Of a stretch of DNA of 64,000 nt, positions 36,760-47,416 are shown piece after piece. The notes under the pieces were generated by a model. The model ran no database searches. It was given only the letters and a program-made list of their open reading frames with translations, and was not told the origin of the DNA. Location: contig JADJRO010000003.1 in assembly GCA_016712145.1 (NCBI GenBank), positions 434,001 through 498,000 of the forward strand, given 5' to 3'. Each line of letters begins with the position of its first letter. The stretch's first letter is position 1. The translations under genes were made by a program, and so were the position numbers. Source of the stretch: Saprospiraceae bacterium (lineage in GTDB: Bacteria; Bacteroidota; Bacteroidia; Chitinophagales; Saprospiraceae).

Positions 36760-39738
36760 ATGAAAAACACAATGGGACGTTTTGATTTTGCATGCAGGTT
36801 GAGATTGATTAGTATCTGCCTCTTTGCAGTATGTTGGGTCACTGATGGCCATGCAAAAAATCAATTCACATTTAGAGTGGGTCATCTTTCTGCTGATACT
36901 TCTAAAAGCAAAGTCACGAACTTAAAAAAGGCATCCGGAGTTATTCAAGATTATGCAGCATGGGTCAATCCATTTGTTGGAACAGGAGCCCATGGTCATA
37001 CCTTTCCGGGTGCCGTTTATCCTTTTGGGATGATGCAGTTAAGTCCAGATACCAGACTCGAAGGTTGGGATGGATGTTCGGGTTATCACGATTCCGATTC
37101 TTTGATTTATGGTTTTAGTCATACCCATCTTTCTGGAACCGGAGTTCCTGATTATTGTGATGTATTATTTATGCCTGGAACAGGAACACCTGTTTTTAAT
37201 AATGGAGCTGATGGACAAGCAGGCTATGGATCTGCTTTTAAAAAATCCAGCGAGAAAGCAAGCCCGGGTTATTATAGTGTTTTTTTAGATAAGAATAAGA
37301 TCAAGGCAGCGTTTACGGTTGGAAAACGCACCGGTATTCATCATTATACTTACCCTCAGCCAACTGATCAATGGGTTATCATAGATTTAAAACATCGTGA
37401 TAAATTATTTAGTGGAGGTTTCACAAATTCAAGCAAAAACTCAATTGAAGGATTTAGAATTTCAATTGGTTGGGCACGAAAACAATATGTTTATTTCAAA
37501 AGTATTTTTAGTAAGAATATTAAATGGATTCAGTATAGTCCGGATTCATTAAAAGCCATTGTTCATTTTGAAGAAAATGGGACAAATGAATTGTATGCCC
37601 AAGTGGGAATTTCAGCAGTAGATGCTACCGGTGCAGCCAAGAATCTTGAAAGTGAATTTGATTCGTTCAATTTTACTAAAATGCTTACTAATACAAGAGA
37701 TCAATGGAATAAGTTGCTCGGTAGAATCCAAATTAATGATCCGGATTCAAAAGAGAAACATGTTTTTTATACTGCTTTATACCACAATTTAATTCACCCA
37801 AGTTTGTTTCAGGATAGTGACTTGCGCTATCGGGGGATGGATTTAAATATTCATTCAACGCAAGCTGATGATCAGTTTACCGTATTTTCATTATGGGACA
37901 CCTACCGCTCTACACATCCTCTATATCAATGGATTTATCCAGAATACAATTCTAAATTTATTAGAACCTTTCTACGGCAATATCAGGAATGCGGTCATTT
38001 ACCTGTTTGGGAATTGGCAGGAAACGAAACCTGGTGTATGATTGGAAATCATTCAATTCCGGTCATTGCAAATGCTTTTCACCATAAAGTATTTGATTTT
38101 GATACAATCCTTGCAAAAGAGGCTATTCAAAATACCTTACTCAATGGAACCAATACAGGAATTCAGTTTATGACTAAAGGATTTATTTTATCAAATGAGG
38201 AGTCTGAATCCGTTTCAAAAACCATAGAAAATAGTTTGGATTTTGCAGCTGCAGCTTCAATCCATTGTAAAGGGCTGGAACGTTATAATGAAAATTCATA
38301 TAAAAATTTATACAATCCGGAATCTGGTTTTTATCAAGCTCGTTGGAATAACCAATTTATAAAACCCTTTGATCCCCTTGAAGTCAATCATCATTATACA
38401 GAAGCCAATGCCTATCAATATCTTTTTGGTGCACACCACGATATTGAAGGGATGAAGCAACTTTTTTTACTTTCTGATAAAGATGAAAATAAAGAACGCG
38501 TATTGTTAAAACGACTGGATGACTTATTTTATAATAAGGCAGAAATGACTGGTAGAGTTCAACCGGATATAACCGGATTAATAGGTCAGTATGCCCATGG
38601 CAATGAACCCAGTCATCATTTGGCTTATTTATATAATGATGCAAATGCCTCGGAAAAAGCACAAGACCTCATTAAGCAAATTAAAGAAGAATTTTATAGT
38701 AATACACCGGAGGGTTTGATAGGCAATGAAGATTGCGGTCAAATGTCTTCGTGGTATGTTTTTAGTGCTTTGGGATTTTATCCGGTAAATCCTTTTAATG
38801 CAAGCTATTCAATAGGCTTTCCTAGTTTCAAAAATGTTAGCATTCAAATTCCAAATCAGAAACCAATTTCAATCAAAACAAGTTCTTCGTCAAACCCAAA
38901 ATACGTAAATAAACTTTTAATTAACGGAAAACCTGTATCAGACTATTTCAAAATAAATTCCGGAGATCAAATGCAATTTCAACTAGGTGAAAAACCTTAC
39001 CAAGTAAGGAATCAACGAACCAAGCAAGCAGTTACAGAGTATTCAATAAGACCCTATGTGTATTCTGGCCAACGCGTTTTTAAAGACAGCACCCATGTGC
39101 AACTGGTATCAATTGACAGGAAACCCATAGAATATTGTTATGATACGACTACCGGTCAACGATTTAAATTTTTAAATGATTTGATATTCCATTCTGAGAC
39201 GCGGCTTTACTTCAGAAATCAATCAAATAGTCAAACAACAGAATGGTTGTATGCAGATTTTATCAAAAAACCTCAGGGCATGCAGCTTAAATTGAATGCT
39301 GAATATGCAAACCAATATGCAGCAGGAGGCAATGATGCACTGATTGATGGTTTGCAAGGTAGCATGGATTTCAGAGATGGACTATGGCAAGGATATCAGG
39401 GAAAAGACATTCATCTGGTGTTGGAATTTTCAGAAGAGCGAAATTTAAATTATTTGGGCATTCGTTTTTTACAAGATCAGGGACCTTGGATTTTTATGCC
39501 TTCTCAAGTGGAGTTTAAAATATCAGAAGACGGTAAACATTATGAAACCCTTGATCTGATTCGAAATCAAATTTCACAAAAAGAAGAAGGATCTATTTTG
39601 CATGAATTTAAAACCAGTCAAAATTTTAAATGTAGATTTATTCAAGTAAAAGCAAAAAATGCTGGCCCTTTACCGGATTGGCATCCTGGAGCAGGTGGAG
39701 CTTCCTGGTTATTTATGGATGAAATAATAATAAGATAG
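36760..39738 (+). CDS. Alpha-1,2-mannosidase-like glycoside hydrolase, GH92
   Basis: This 992-residue exported enzyme is a calcium-dependent exo-alpha-mannosidase family member that trims high-mannose N-glycans. A signal peptide precedes residue about 33. The N-terminal GH92 domain has VNPFVGTGAHGHTFPGAVYP (about 70-89) and GFSHTHLSGTG. The catalytic (alpha/alpha)6 domain contains FSLWDTYRSTHP, GNETWCMIGNH and GNEPSHHLAYLYN, and ends with GNEDCGQMSSWYVFSALGFYP. A C-terminal region of about 170 residues includes a galactose-binding/F5-8-type-like module resembling the end of the GH20 protein. It is followed after two bases by the glycosylasparaginase gene, so the two are almost certainly one operon. 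Confidence 0.95.
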   Translation: MKNTMGRFDFACRLRLISICLFAVCWVTDGHAKNQFTFRVGHLSADTSKSKVTNLKKASGVIQDYAAWVNPFVGTGAHGHTFPGAVYPFGMMQLSPDTRLEGWDGCSGYHDSDSLIYGFSHTHLSGTGVPDYCDVLFMPGTGTPVFNNGADGQAGYGSAFKKSSEKASPGYYSVFLDKNKIKAAFTVGKRTGIHHYTYPQPTDQWVIIDLKHRDKLFSGGFTNSSKNSIEGFRISIGWARKQYVYFKSIFSKNIKWIQYSPDSLKAIVHFEENGTNELYAQVGISAVDATGAAKNLESEFDSFNFTKMLTNTRDQWNKLLGRIQINDPDSKEKHVFYTALYHNLIHPSLFQDSDLRYRGMDLNIHSTQADDQFTVFSLWDTYRSTHPLYQWIYPEYNSKFIRTFLRQYQECGHLPVWELAGNETWCMIGNHSIPVIANAFHHKVFDFDTILAKEAIQNTLLNGTNTGIQFMTKGFILSNEESESVSKTIENSLDFAAAASIHCKGLERYNENSYKNLYNPESGFYQARWNNQFIKPFDPLEVNHHYTEANAYQYLFGAHHDIEGMKQLFLLSDKDENKERVLLKRLDDLFYNKAEMTGRVQPDITGLIGQYAHGNEPSHHLAYLYNDANASEKAQDLIKQIKEEFYSNTPEGLIGNEDCGQMSSWYVFSALGFYPVNPFNASYSIGFPSFKNVSIQIPNQKPISIKTSSSSNPKYVNKLLINGKPVSDYFKINSGDQMQFQLGEKPYQVRNQRTKQAVTEYSIRPYVYSGQRVFKDSTHVQLVSIDRKPIEYCYDTTTGQRFKFLNDLIFHSETRLYFRNQSNSQTTEWLYADFIKKPQGMQLKLNAEYANQYAAGGNDALIDGLQGSMDFRDGLWQGYQGKDIHLVLEFSEERNLNYLGIRFLQDQGPWIFMPSQVEFKISEDGKHYETLDLIRNQISQKEEGSILHEFKTSQNFKCRFIQVKAKNAGPLPDWHPGAGGASWLFMDEIIIR

Positions 39739-39740
39739 TC

Positions 39741-40703
39741 ATGTTTAATCGTCGCACATTTTTAAGTTCAACTGCCATTGGAATGGGTAGTTTGGGTTCC
39801 GTTGATCATTTGACAGATTTGTTTGCAGGATTTGGAAAAGTTCGAAAGCCTGTTGTCATTGCTACCTGGAATAATAGGAAAGCTGTAGAAGCAGCATGGA
39901 ATGTTTTAAATTCTAGAGGAAAAGCATTGGATGCAGTGGAAGCCGGAGCCCGGATTCCGGAAAGTGATCCGGAAGATACTTCAGTTGGATATGGCGGGTA
40001 TCCGGATCGGGATGGATTTGTCACGTTGGATGCCTGTATTATGGATGAATTGGGCAATGCCGGTTCTGTCGTTTTTTTAGAACATATCATGCATCCTGTA
40101 TCCGTCGCACGGCGGGTAATGGAAAAAACACCCCATGTAATTCTTGCAGGATCCGGAGCTCATCAATTTGCAATCGAACAAGGATTTAAAGAAGAGAATT
40201 TATTGACTGAAAAAGCACAAAAAGCCCTGGAATCCTGGCGTATAAAGGCAGAATACCAACCAAAAATCAATGTCGAGCGGCATGACACTATTGGGATATT
40301 AGGCTTAGACCAATTCGGGGATCTTTCAGGAGCTTGCACCACCAGCGGATTGGCATTTAAAATGAGAGGAAGGGTGGGCGATTCCCCAATTATTGGCGCG
40401 GGTCTCTATGTTGATAATGAAATAGGGGCCGCAACGGCAACCGGTTTAGGAGAAGCCGTGATTAAAAAAGTCGGATCATTTTCAATTGTAGAAATGATGC
40501 GACAAGGAATGCATCCAGAAAAAGCTTGTAAAATGGCAGCTAAGCGCCTATTAGGGATTAAAACAAAGGATGAATTTCAAGTCGGATACATTGCAGTAAA
40601 TAAAAAAGGGGAAATTGGGGCATTTGCGCTAAGACCAGGTTTTGAAGCAGCAGTGATCACTCAAGAGGGATTCATCTTACTAAAGGCAAACTCCATTTTA
40701 TAA
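39741..40703 (+). CDS. N4-(beta-N-acetylglucosaminyl)-L-asparaginase (glycosylasparaginase)
   Basis: This 320-residue N-terminal nucleophile hydrolase cleaves the GlcNAc-Asn bond, the last step of N-glycan removal. The autoproteolysis site is HDTIG (cleavage before Thr183), followed by SGACTTSGLAFKMRGRVGDSP, the substrate-binding region. The N-terminus MFNRRTFLSSTAIGMG is a twin-arginine-type signal, so export may be by Tat as a folded protein. Gene order after GH92 (2-base gap) fits an N-glycan degradation operon. Confidence 0.95.
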   Translation: MFNRRTFLSSTAIGMGSLGSVDHLTDLFAGFGKVRKPVVIATWNNRKAVEAAWNVLNSRGKALDAVEAGARIPESDPEDTSVGYGGYPDRDGFVTLDACIMDELGNAGSVVFLEHIMHPVSVARRVMEKTPHVILAGSGAHQFAIEQGFKEENLLTEKAQKALESWRIKAEYQPKINVERHDTIGILGLDQFGDLSGACTTSGLAFKMRGRVGDSPIIGAGLYVDNEIGAATATGLGEAVIKKVGSFSIVEMMRQGMHPEKACKMAAKRLLGIKTKDEFQVGYIAVNKKGEIGAFALRPGFEAAVITQEGFILLKANSIL

Positions 40704-40845
40704 AAAACAGAAGATTCAGAAATAACATTAGAATTTAGATTATAAGGTAGTTAAAGTTTTATCCAATTGCTCCGAAGGCAAAACAAGACAGTATATTTAA
40801 CCCTTCAAATACATACTGTTTCCCTAAAATGATAATTTATTACCA

Positions 40846-42414
40846 ATGAAACTTTTATATTCCATCATGGCTAAGATAAATTGCTTGATTATTCTGCTTG
40901 CATCAACCTTGTTTTTACCTAAGGTAATGGGTCAAACAGGAGGTACCCTAGATAACAGTTTTGCTACGGTAGGGTTTACGTCCTTTGGATTTCCTCAAGC
41001 CAATGCAACATGCAGTGCGGCTGCTTTACAAACAGACGGGAAATTGATTTTAGCAGGTCAATTTATCACAGGCACTACAGGTACAGTTGCAGTGGTCCGT
41101 CTTTCTAGTGTAGGTTTGCCAGACAGCACTTTCGGAATTAATGGACAGGTATTGATCCCATTTTCTAATGTGAATGTTGAAGCCAGTACCGTGCAAATTC
41201 TTATTGATGGGTCCATATTAATAGCAGGAAAATCCAACAATTTACCTCTTCTTCTCAAACTGAACCCAATAGGAGGATTAAGCAATAATTTTGGTACAGG
41301 GGGTATTTTGAGTTTTGATAATGGATTGAGTGGAATAATTGATTTGATAGTATTGGAAGATGGAAAGATTTTAGGCTGCGGAAAGAAATCAGATCAGTTT
41401 TGTGTTTTTAAACGTTCGGAGAATGGTTTAGAAGAACTAAGTTTTGGAATAGCAGGATTCGCTTGCATCGATGCAGGCCCACTTTCCGCTCTCAACCGGA
41501 TGACAATGCAAACCGACGGTAAAATAGTATTAACCGGAAGTGTAAATTCTACAGCTACTAAAAATGATATAGTGGTTATGCGACTTACAAAAAATGGTGC
41601 GTTAGATAATACGTTTAACAATACCGGAACTGCCGTATTGGCCTTGGGTAATGCCGGTACAGATGAAGTTGGTAATGCAATTCGTGTACAAAAAGATGGA
41701 AGAATCGTTGTTGCTGGAAATTTTGTAGATTCTTCAAAAACTAAATTTATAATTACCAGATTATTGCCTGAAGGTATTATTGATACTTCGTTTGCTTCTA
41801 CCGGATCCGTGATTGTTACATTCAATACTACTAAGGATGAAGCCAGGGATTTAGTAATTCAGGCCGACGGGCGTGCATTGGTTTGCGGAACAACTGTTAC
41901 ACAGGGCAACGGAAGCAATGTAGCCATGGTTCGATTTAAAACGGATGGTAAACTCGATCCTAATTTTGCCGGACTTGGCAAGATTAGTTCCAAAATTGGG
42001 AATCGTGCAAATGGTGAAGTCGTCTTATTGCAACCGGATAATAAAATTATTGTCGCTGGCTTTGCCAATTTTTCGAATCAAAATCGCTTTATGGCTGCAC
42101 GATACAATCCGGGTATTGTAGTTGGAACAAAAGGAATTGCTGAAAACAAATCATCTGAGATCGTGCTTTGGCCAAACCCGATTCATTCAGGCAATAGTAT
42201 ATATGTACAAGCTAATTTTACATCCTCTGAAGAGCTTAGAATTAAATTGACGACCCTTGATGGGAGACAAGTGCATAACTGGGCAGTTCGTGCCCCACAA
42301 TCTGAAAATCAAGTGATTGAATTGGAACTGCCAGCGGACCTTTATCCTTCTGCTTACTTGATGAATTTTTATTCAAATTCAATTTCAGGTGGGAAATTAA
42401 TAGTAGTAGATTAA
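40846..42414 (+). CDS. Delta-60 repeat beta-propeller-like secreted protein, T9SS type A
   Basis: This 522-residue protein has a signal peptide (ending MGQ, about residues 1-30; the ATG at 40867 is an equally possible start) and about six to seven delta-60 repeats of about 55 residues. The repeated motif is LQTDGKLILAGQF / MQTDGKIVLTGS / VQKDGRIVVAGNF / LQPDNKIIVAGFA, with LDNSFATVG or LDNTFNNTG at the end of each. The C-terminal 80 residues are a T9SS type A sorting domain (VLWPNPIHSGNSIYV). Function is not known. A 58-bp palindromic terminator lies downstream at 42625. Confidence 0.88.
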   Translation: MKLLYSIMAKINCLIILLASTLFLPKVMGQTGGTLDNSFATVGFTSFGFPQANATCSAAALQTDGKLILAGQFITGTTGTVAVVRLSSVGLPDSTFGINGQVLIPFSNVNVEASTVQILIDGSILIAGKSNNLPLLLKLNPIGGLSNNFGTGGILSFDNGLSGIIDLIVLEDGKILGCGKKSDQFCVFKRSENGLEELSFGIAGFACIDAGPLSALNRMTMQTDGKIVLTGSVNSTATKNDIVVMRLTKNGALDNTFNNTGTAVLALGNAGTDEVGNAIRVQKDGRIVVAGNFVDSSKTKFIITRLLPEGIIDTSFASTGSVIVTFNTTKDEARDLVIQADGRALVCGTTVTQGNGSNVAMVRFKTDGKLDPNFAGLGKISSKIGNRANGEVVLLQPDNKIIVAGFANFSNQNRFMAARYNPGIVVGTKGIAENKSSEIVLWPNPIHSGNSIYVQANFTSSEELRIKLTTLDGRQVHNWAVRAPQSENQVIELELPADLYPSAYLMNFYSNSISGGKLIVVD

Positions 42415-42904
42415 GCACGATATCTTGTATATACTGCTGATTATCAATAATTTATATTTGACTTAGCCTTTTAGTAAATCCATTGTGATGGACTGAAATC
42501 CTCTTAACAGGATGCTTGAGGTTCAATGGATATCCCACCCATTAATTAGAAAACCATTATTCAGATCAAGCTTTGTTTTCAATTGGATGCGCTCTATTCA
42601 ATCATTTGGGGGCTTTCATTCATTAAAAAATGACTTCACAAAACCCTGGGTTTAAACCCAGGGTTTTGTGAAGTCATTTTTTGAATGCGAGCTTCGTTTT
42701 AAAAATAACCAAGAAAAATAAATTTAAATTATAATAAATTGTATGTATTAATTACTAATAATCAATAGTATATAAGTATAATATAAATCGTATTTAATAT
42801 TAAATTAAAATCAAAGCTATACATATTATAAAAAATTGGCATATGTTTTGTTGTGATTAAGCGGGGCATTAAAAATCCTCGATTAAACGACTAAACATCT
42901 GCTT
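42415..42904. other. 490-base intergenic region with terminator and very AT-rich leader
   Basis: The region holds the palindromic terminator (42625-42682) and then about 200 bases of extreme AT content (about 42700-42840) before the first giant surface protein. No gene or known regulatory RNA is recognised. Confidence 0.6.
42625..42682. terminator. 58-bp perfect palindrome, bidirectional intrinsic terminator
   Basis: The inverted repeat is perfect over 29 bp each side of a centre at 42653/42654, with the core ACCCTGGGTTTAAACCCAGG, and is flanked by A-run on the left and T-run on the right. Confidence 0.85.
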
Positions 42905-45900
42905 ATGAATCTGCATTGCTTTACTCAAAAAATTAGCCTGTACTGTTTGTGTATGCTAATCATCCCTTTGATCAGTATGGCCCAACCGACCAACTGTGTT
43001 GAAGATTTTAACAACCAATCCAATTTAGGTCCTGTTACCCAGGCTGGAAATTGGCATTCTGTTTTATCTGATCTGTATTTTCTAACTGACCCATTTACAT
43101 TTAGTCCTGTCTTAAGTGCCAGTGACGCTTCTGGTGCGTCATTTATGAGCAACATTACTGATTATGATTTGAATTGGTATGCACGTTATGGTGGATGCCA
43201 ATTTTGCTTTGATATCAGATATGATGAAGGCACAATTAATCCTGGAACAGGTGATAGACCAATTACAATATTTCAAAATGGACCAGTAGGGAATCTAAAT
43301 CCAAATTTGGCTGCAATTTCAGCTACCTTCAAAGTGAATGTTGGAATTGGGAATTCATGGGTTCGTGTTTGTATACCTATTGATAAATCAAGTGGTGGAA
43401 ATTTACCTTCCAATTCGTATGGAACCTGGGTTGGACCCAGTGCAGCGCAGTGGGATAATTTAATTCAAAATGTAGATGGAATTTCAATACCAGTAGATTT
43501 TGCAGGTGTTTCCAGTCCTACTGAAAAAATTTATGTAGATAATTTTTGCTTTGATCGTTGTCCGCTTCCAACCTTAGCGTGCGATGATCACGTAAATGTC
43601 TCTTTAGATAGTACCTGTTGTGCAGTAATTACACCAGCCATGGTATTGGAAGGCAATTATCCTACAAACTGTTTAAAAGTAGTATTAAAAGATAAGTATG
43701 GCAATGTAATCCCAACAAGTCCGAAGATATGCGGACAGTATATCAATCAAACCATCACGTTTGAGTTGATCGATACGTGTACAAAAAATAAATGCTGGGG
43801 AACATTAATAGTAGAAGATAAATTAGGTCCAAAGATTGAGTGTCAAAATCCGGATACGGTATTCTGCAACAACACAGGATATAATTGGACAATTCCACCG
43901 GGTGTAGATAATTGTGGCGGTGTTGTAAAAACAATAGTGCTGTCGGATGAAACTACAAAATTACCCTGTGATTCATTTTGCATAGCCCGTCGAAGGATTA
44001 CATATTATTATCAGGATCAATACGGCAACCACAGCGATACCTGCGTAAAAGAAATATGCTTTAAGAAAATAGAATTTAAAGATATCGTATGGCCAAAAGA
44101 TACCGCCTATAGTTGCGAGGTATGGGATACAATTCCACCTCCTTACGTATCAGGAGTACCTACAGCAGGAGGCTATCCATTATATCCGGATTGGTTTTTA
44201 TGCAAAATGGCCGTTACGTATGAAGATCAACTGATTCCAATCTGTCCAAAAACATTTAAAGTATTGCGTACGTGGACGGTGTTGGATTGGTGCAAGAGAT
44301 CCCCTGAAAATGTATATAAACATTATCAAATTGTAAAAGTGCTGGATGAGAAAGGACCTAAATTAGATTGTCCTGAAGATGTAACGGTAAGCACCGACGT
44401 ATGGAGCTGTACTGGAACCGTCATCATTGCACCACCACACGTTTCTTGGGAGTGTTCAGATAGCGTGTACGTAACAGTAGAATATAAGATCACTGGAAAA
44501 AATGGACAGTTGACCTACGAAGGAACAGACAAGAATAATATTAAAAAATTACCGAATGGATATTTTTCAATCACCGGTTTATCAATGGGTTTAAATCTGG
44601 TTACATTTTATGTAACAGATCAATGCGGTAATACAAGTACATGCACAACCGAAGTTACTGTTGAAGATCATATTCCACCAGTAGCAGTATGCGACCAAAA
44701 AACAACGGTTGCACTGACAATAGATGGAACTGCAAAAATTGAAGCCTACACCTTTGACGATGGTTCGCATGATAATTGTGGAATCGATTATTTTGAAGTA
44801 AAACGAATGGACAATGGATATCCATGTGATACAATCAGAGGAAAAGAATGGGGGCACTATGTGTATTTCTGTTGTGAAGACATAGGCAAAACAATTATGG
44901 TAGCGATGAGAGTTTGGGATCGTGCAGGAAACAGCAATACCTGTATGGTAGAAGTAGAAGTTCAAGATAAAATACCACCGGTAATATTTTGCCCACCACA
45001 TATAACAATTAGTTGTGAATACGACTATCCGGATCTGAGTGTATTTGGAACCGTAGTGTCGGATATCAGTAAACAAAAAGCAATTGTAATAAAAGATCCG
45101 AAAGTAAAATTCAGCAGTCAAGCGATCGATGGATATGCATACGATGGTTGTGGAGTCACTGTGGTTGAATTACCGCCGGTATATGCACTTCCATGTGGAA
45201 AAGGAACAATTACCCGCACTTGGGAAGCTACGGATCCAAGAGGACTTAAAACGAGATGCAGTCAGGTGATTACAGTCGTTGATTACAATCCTGATAATGT
45301 TACTGTGGTGTGGCCAAGAGATACATTTAGTACCAGTATATGTACTAGCAAACCGGATTTTGATGCAGACCATTTAGGGAAACCAAAAGTATACGGAGCT
45401 GATAAATGCAACACGATTATGATCAATTACACAGACCAGATATTTACATTGGAACCGGATGCGTGTATAAAAGTATTAAGAAAATGGACGGTGATCGATT
45501 GGTGTATTTATAAGCCAAATGATCCACAAACAAAAGGATATTGGAGCTGGATCCAGGTAATCAAAGTAAATAATTTTATTGCACCAAACTTTACAACATC
45601 CTGTAAAGACAGAACAATAGCCGTATTCGGACCAGGCTGTGGCGGACAAGTAGATTTAAAAGCACAGGCAACAGATGATTGTACAGATTCAGCTGATTTG
45701 GTATGGTATCATGAAGTGGATTTATACAATGATGGATTGTCACCAGGAAATGAATATTTACATTCAGGCTCAGGAGCAGATGCATCAAATTATTATCCGA
45801 TCGGTACTCATAAAATTACATTTAGAGTAAAGGATGCCTGTGGAAATGAAAGCTGGTGTGTGTTTTTAATAAAAGTAATTGATGGAAAATTACCAACACC

Positions 45901-47416
45901 TTATTGCATTGGAAATATTGTGACAACCATTATGCCGACAACAAAAAGCATTGCGATATGGGCAAAAGATTACAACCTCAATTCAGAGGATAATTGTACA
46001 CCAAAAGATAGTTTAAAGTATTTCTTTTTGGTAAACAATGTTTTGGTTCCATCACTTACATTGGATTGTTCAAATATAGGAATCAATAAATTAAGAGTCT
46101 ATGTACGCGACGAGGCAGGCAATTTAGATTACTGTGAGGTAAGCCTTGATTTACAAGATCCGAATCATGTATGCGGTACTAGCAATCTGGGCTTAAGTGG
46201 AAAAATTACTACTACCGACAATCGTACGATGAAAGATGTAACAGTTATCATGGAAAGAAATAATCCAGCTGGAATCAATCAGAGTTATACAGATAGCCAG
46301 GGAGGCTATAGTTTTAGCAATCTGACCAAAGGAGCGGATTACCAAATCAAGGCCAGTTACAATCAGAATCACATCAATGGAGTAAGTACCCAAGATATTG
46401 TAATGATCCAAAAACACATTTTAGGAATTCAGTTGTTTGACAATGCATACAAATACATTGCAGCTGATGCAAACAACAGCAATACAATCACTGCAGCGGA
46501 TATTGCCGAAATACGGAAACTGATATTGGGAATTACCAATCAGTTTACTAAGAATGAATCATGGAGATTTGTACCAAAACAAACAGTCTTTAATGATCCA
46601 AACAATCCCTGGCCATATACAGAACAGATCAAACACCAGGAGTTGTTGACTTCAAAAGCGAATGATGACTTTTATGCAGTAAAAATTGGAGACCTGAGTG
46701 GAAATGCAACTCCAACTGGTTTCCTGGGAACCGCTTCAAGATCAAACGAAAGCTATACAATAGCGATTGCAGATCATACTTTTACAAAAGGACAAGCATT
46801 AAGAATACCTGTATTTGCAACAGAGCAAATGCTGGTGTCTGGAATGCAAATGGAATTAGAAGCAAATGCGAATGGAACAATTAGTGGTATAGAATCTGGT
46901 GTATTTAATCTTGCAGATGATAATTATTTGATCCATGACAATCGCATCAAAATCAGTTATACATGCATGCAGGACCAGCTTATAAAATCTGGTGATGTTT
47001 TGTTTACGATCCTGGTACATGTGAAGCAAAATGGAAGCATAAATCAAATCATTAGCCTAAATACCAATACGATAGCTGCTGAACTTTATGATAATAAGAT
47101 TCAGGCCAATCGATTGAAACTTGATTTTGATACAAACTCAAATGAACAGACTGGTTTGAAACTGTATCAAAATGCACCAAATCCATTTGATGAAAGCACG
47201 AGCCTGCGATTTGAATTATTGAAAGCGGATGAAGTTCAATTGAACGTATACAATCTGTCAGCTGAGTTAGTTTACTCAATGAGAGTTGGATTTACAGCAG
47301 GAAAACATGAAATTCAATTAAATCAGAATCAATTAAATGGTTCGGGAATATTCATTGTACAAATGAAGACATCTGATTCCAACCAGACCCAGAGAATTAT
47401 AAGAATTCAAAAATAA
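42905..47416 (+). CDS. Giant surface protein A: HYR-like domains, dockerin-like and cohesin-like modules, T9SS type A
   Basis: This 1503-residue exported protein has a signal peptide (ending SMAQ, 1-26), an extra N-terminal module (about 28-215, absent from its paralogue), then a long array of HYR/Ig-like domains with repeated DKxPPxIxCPPxIxxSC and CGxxxxxxVxVxDxxxP motifs (about 218-1080). Next come a carboxypeptidase-regulatory-like domain (SGKITTTDNRTMKDV), a dockerin-like segment with one clear calcium loop (AADANNSNTITAADIAEIRK, about 1184-1203), a cohesin-like beta domain (about 1280-1400) and a T9SS type A domain (LYQNAPNPFDESTSLRF). It shares long blocks with surface protein B at 48.6 kb. 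Role is probably adhesive or structural on the cell surface. Confidence 0.88.
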   Translation: MNLHCFTQKISLYCLCMLIIPLISMAQPTNCVEDFNNQSNLGPVTQAGNWHSVLSDLYFLTDPFTFSPVLSASDASGASFMSNITDYDLNWYARYGGCQFCFDIRYDEGTINPGTGDRPITIFQNGPVGNLNPNLAAISATFKVNVGIGNSWVRVCIPIDKSSGGNLPSNSYGTWVGPSAAQWDNLIQNVDGISIPVDFAGVSSPTEKIYVDNFCFDRCPLPTLACDDHVNVSLDSTCCAVITPAMVLEGNYPTNCLKVVLKDKYGNVIPTSPKICGQYINQTITFELIDTCTKNKCWGTLIVEDKLGPKIECQNPDTVFCNNTGYNWTIPPGVDNCGGVVKTIVLSDETTKLPCDSFCIARRRITYYYQDQYGNHSDTCVKEICFKKIEFKDIVWPKDTAYSCEVWDTIPPPYVSGVPTAGGYPLYPDWFLCKMAVTYEDQLIPICPKTFKVLRTWTVLDWCKRSPENVYKHYQIVKVLDEKGPKLDCPEDVTVSTDVWSCTGTVIIAPPHVSWECSDSVYVTVEYKITGKNGQLTYEGTDKNNIKKLPNGYFSITGLSMGLNLVTFYVTDQCGNTSTCTTEVTVEDHIPPVAVCDQKTTVALTIDGTAKIEAYTFDDGSHDNCGIDYFEVKRMDNGYPCDTIRGKEWGHYVYFCCEDIGKTIMVAMRVWDRAGNSNTCMVEVEVQDKIPPVIFCPPHITISCEYDYPDLSVFGTVVSDISKQKAIVIKDPKVKFSSQAIDGYAYDGCGVTVVELPPVYALPCGKGTITRTWEATDPRGLKTRCSQVITVVDYNPDNVTVVWPRDTFSTSICTSKPDFDADHLGKPKVYGADKCNTIMINYTDQIFTLEPDACIKVLRKWTVIDWCIYKPNDPQTKGYWSWIQVIKVNNFIAPNFTTSCKDRTIAVFGPGCGGQVDLKAQATDDCTDSADLVWYHEVDLYNDGLSPGNEYLHSGSGADASNYYPIGTHKITFRVKDACGNESWCVFLIKVIDGKLPTPYCIGNIVTTIMPTTKSIAIWAKDYNLNSEDNCTPKDSLKYFFLVNNVLVPSLTLDCSNIGINKLRVYVRDEAGNLDYCEVSLDLQDPNHVCGTSNLGLSGKITTTDNRTMKDVTVIMERNNPAGINQSYTDSQGGYSFSNLTKGADYQIKASYNQNHINGVSTQDIVMIQKHILGIQLFDNAYKYIAADANNSNTITAADIAEIRKLILGITNQFTKNESWRFVPKQTVFNDPNNPWPYTEQIKHQELLTSKANDDFYAVKIGDLSGNATPTGFLGTASRSNESYTIAIADHTFTKGQALRIPVFATEQMLVSGMQMELEANANGTISGIESGVFNLADDNYLIHDNRIKISYTCMQDQLIKSGDVLFTILVHVKQNGSINQIISLNTNTIAAELYDNKIQANRLKLDFDTNSNEQTGLKLYQNAPNPFDESTSLRFELLKADEVQLNVYNLSAELVYSMRVGFTAGKHEIQLNQNQLNGSGIFIVQMKTSDSNQTQRIIRIQK

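Noticed and set aside
44591..45121. 176-codon minus-strand reading frame inside surface protein A
   Set aside because: Antisense shadow of the HYR-like repeats, with no domain or start signal.
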